From Novosphingobium sp. 18050 (lineage in GTDB: Bacteria; Pseudomonadota; Alphaproteobacteria; Sphingomonadales; Sphingomonadaceae): DNA of 64,000 nucleotides. This document shows, piece after piece, positions 62,339-64,000 of the stretch (position 1 is its first letter; each line of letters begins with the position of its first letter). The stretch lies in contig NZ_CACSJO010000015.1 in NCBI RefSeq assembly GCF_902706195.1, positions 62,001 to 126,000 on the forward strand, in the 5' to 3' direction. The position numbers and the translations under genes were made by a program. The notes beneath the pieces were generated by a model. The model made no database searches. It saw nothing but the letters and a program-made list of their open reading frames with translations, and was not told the origin of the DNA.

Positions 62339-62917
62339 TCAGCCGACACTGACACCGTAATTGCGCGCGAGCGGCGCGAGGCCGCCCTTGTAGCCCTGTC
62401 CAACCGCGCGGAACTTCCACTCGCCGTTGTGGCGATAGACCTCGCCGAAAACCATTGCGGTTTCGGTGGATGCGTCCTCGGCCAGGTCGTAGCGCGAGAT
62501 TTCACGGCCGGTCACGGCGTTGACGACGCGGATAAAGGCATTCGACACCATGCCGAAGCTCTGCCTCCGCCCCTCACCGTCGTGAATGGTGACCGCAATC
62601 GCGATCTTCTGCACTTCCGCCGGAACGCGGCCCAGTTCGACCGTCAGCGCTTCGTCGTCACCATCGCCCTCACCCGTGCGGTTATCGCCGGTGTGCTCCA
62701 CAGAACCTTCCGGCGAGCGCAGGTTGTTGTAGAAGATGAAGTCGCTGTCACCGCGCACCTTTCCTGCATCGCCCAGCAGAAACGCACTGGCGTCAAGGTC
62801 GAAGTCCGCGCCGTCGGTGGTGCGGGTGTCCCAGCCTAGTCCGATGAGGATCTTCGAGAGGTTCGGCTCTTCCTTGGACAGGCTGACGTTGCCGCCCTTG
62901 GACAGACTTACCGACAT
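62339..62917 (-). CDS. terD: TerD family protein (second copy)
   Basis: The 192-residue TerD domain protein shows [50 protein letters not shown] and [15 protein letters not shown]. The acidic residues that bind two calcium ions in this family are all present. With the adjacent TerD it forms a tandem pair, often called TerD/TerE. It is 46 bases downstream of the DUF475/TerC-like gene in the same direction. The pair probably assembles at the membrane with the TerC-like protein. Confidence 0.93.
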   Translation of the reverse strand: MSVSLSKGGNVSLSKEEPNLSKILIGLGWDTRTTDGADFDLDASAFLLGDAGKVRGDSDFIFYNNLRSPEGSVEHTGDNRTGEGDGDDEALTVELGRVPAEVQKIAIAVTIHDGEGRRQSFGMVSNAFIRVVNAVTGREISRYDLAEDASTETAMVFGEVYRHNGEWKFRAVGQGYKGGLAPLARNYGVSVG

Positions 62918-62963
62918 GATGTTCTCCTGCTTTCCGGGTTATGGTGCGGTATATGCGGCCAGC

Positions 62964-64000
62964 TCAGGATGCCTTCGCGTCCTTGCGATTACTGCGCAGC
63001 GAATCGTACAGGGACAGGCCGATCAACGCCGCGCCGATCAGGCCGGTGATCGTCTCCGGGATCTCGAAACGGACCGACAGCAGCATGATCGCGGCCAGCG
63101 CCACGATCGCATAGAAAGCGCCGTGTTCGAGATAGCGGTATTCGGCGAGTGTGCCCTTGTCGACCAGCATCACCGTCATCGAACGCACGAACATCGCCCC
63201 GATGCCCAGGCCCAGAGCAATGATGAACAGATTGTTCGACAAAGCGAAAGCGCCGACCACACCGTCGAACGAGAACGAAGCGTCCAGCACTTCGAGGTAG
63301 AGGAAACCGGCCAGGCCGGACTTGGCGACAGCTACCGCGGCGTCCTGCCCGGAATGGCTGGCATGCTCTCCCTGCTCTAGCAGCGCGCCGACAGACTGGA
63401 CGGCGATATAGGTCACCAGACCGAAGATGCCCGAGGTGATGAAGGTCATCGCCTCCACCGGGTCGATCATGCGCGACAGGCCGTAGAGCGCCAGCAGGAC
63501 CAGGCCGATGGCGAGGCCGGAAATGCGCGAGAGTTGGGCGAACGGCCGCTCTATCAGGCCGAGCCAGTGCAGTTCCTTTTCCTCATCGAGGAAGAAACTC
63601 AGCCCGACCATCGCCAAAAAGGCGCCCCCGAAGCCGGATATGCCCACATGTGCAGCTGTAATGATCTCTTCATAGCGTACCGAGTCGGTCGCCGCGAGGA
63701 TCACCGCATCGATCGGCCCCATCTTCGCGGCGATGGCGACGATCGCCAGCGGGAAGACGATGCGCATGCCGAACACGGCGATGAGGATGCCCCAGGTCAG
63801 AAAGCGCCGACGCCACACGGCGTCCATGTCGCGCAGCACGGTGGCGTTGACCACCGCGTTGTCGAACGACAGCGAAACCTCCAGCACGCCGAGCACCGCG
63901 ACGATCCACAGGATGCCCAGCGTCCCGCCGAGCGTGCCGGTGATGTCCCAGCCCAGCCATGCGGCCAGCACCATGCACAGCGCCGTAAACAGCAGCGAAC
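62964..64000 (-). CDS. DUF475 (TerC-related) integral membrane protein, 5' end outside window
   Basis: The reading frame stays open to the window edge, so the N-terminus lies beyond 64000; a Met at 63974 is probably internal, because upstream codons (SLLFTALC) continue a membrane helix. About nine hydrophobic segments are visible. Family motifs are LEVSLSFDNAVVNATVL with the membrane-buried Asp, FGMRIVFPLAIVAI, and the repeat-like LEVLDASFSFDGVVGAFALS in the second half, with SFDN/SFDG typical of the TerC superfamily. Such proteins are thought to move metal ions or anchor TerD proteins. It is the first visible gene of the minus-strand Ter operon. Confidence 0.87.
   Translation of the reverse strand, partial: SLLFTALCMVLAAWLGWDITGTLGGTLGILWIVAVLGVLEVSLSFDNAVVNATVLRDMDAVWRRRFLTWGILIAVFGMRIVFPLAIVAIAAKMGPIDAVILAATDSVRYEEIITAAHVGISGFGGAFLAMVGLSFFLDEEKELHWLGLIERPFAQLSRISGLAIGLVLLALYGLSRMIDPVEAMTFITSGIFGLVTYIAVQSVGALLEQGEHASHSGQDAAVAVAKSGLAGFLYLEVLDASFSFDGVVGAFALSNNLFIIALGLGIGAMFVRSMTVMLVDKGTLAEYRYLEHGAFYAIVALAAIMLLSVRFEIPETITGLIGAALIGLSLYDSLRSNRKDAKAS

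Noticed and set aside
1..64000. CRISPR arrays, tRNA or rRNA genes, insertion sequences, prophage
   Set aside because: I saw no regular direct repeats, no cloverleaf-like segments with a CCA-type end, and no transposase, integrase or phage structural protein. A covariance-model search would be needed to exclude tRNAs fully.

Overview
The window looks like the chromosome of a sphingomonad (Alphaproteobacteria, Sphingomonadales, perhaps Novosphingobium or a relative). It is GC-rich and carries three large TonB-dependent receptors, many secreted sugar-active enzymes, LacI-family regulators beside sugar operons, and an aldonate/ketodeoxy style of sugar catabolism. I see no rRNA, tRNA, CRISPR array, insertion sequence or phage gene. 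The genus is an inference from gene content.

Region 1 (1-9238) is a pectin locus: the end of kduD, kdgK, a secreted type-B carboxylesterase, then divergent pectate lyase + exported cupin and TonB receptor + alpha/beta esterase. Region 2 (9281-17106) is a purine nucleoside scavenging operon (TonB receptor, periplasmic nucleoside hydrolase, NCS2 base permease, adenosine-deaminase family enzyme) with a divergent LysR regulator. Region 3 (17719-25918) is a pentose operon of the Weimberg type (GH43 glycosidase, FAH-type ketodeoxypentonate dehydratase, XylB-like dehydrogenase, sugar porter, mutarotase, LacI regulator) with a second, divergent LacI regulator. Region 4 (25941-30434) holds uxaC-uxuB and divergent uxaA. 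Region 5 (30475-40211) is a self-contained fructose PTS operon (EIIA-HPr-EI fusion, fruK, fruA, OprB porin) with a divergent FruR-like regulator, an HI0607-type shikimate-dehydrogenase-like gene and fbp.

Region 6 (40302-48492) is mixed: a double-domain TetR regulator, a TonB receptor paired with a secreted Tyr-phosphatase-like enzyme, a beta-barrel protein, a patatin and a dienelactone hydrolase. Region 7 (48595-55059) has a YhaO/YhaN-like nuclease-ATPase pair, an M20 peptidase, OsmC and pirin. Region 8 (55298-64000) is a Ter stress cluster: a TelA-like protein and, on the other strand, a DUF475/TerC-like membrane protein, two TerD proteins, a broken small ORF, and a biosynthetic module of PRTase-TRSP, HAD phosphatase, StiP/PELOTA protein, HpcH/HpaI aldolase-like protein and AIM24-like protein.

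Most unusual points: the fruA EIIB domain lacks its phosphorylated cysteine through a clean three-codon gap; the pectin and pentose loci share an identical 14-bp LacI-type operator; a strong promoter over an operator-like dyad faces an apparently gene-free region (2805-3297); the Ter module has no ATP-grasp gene in view and contains a probable frameshifted gene.
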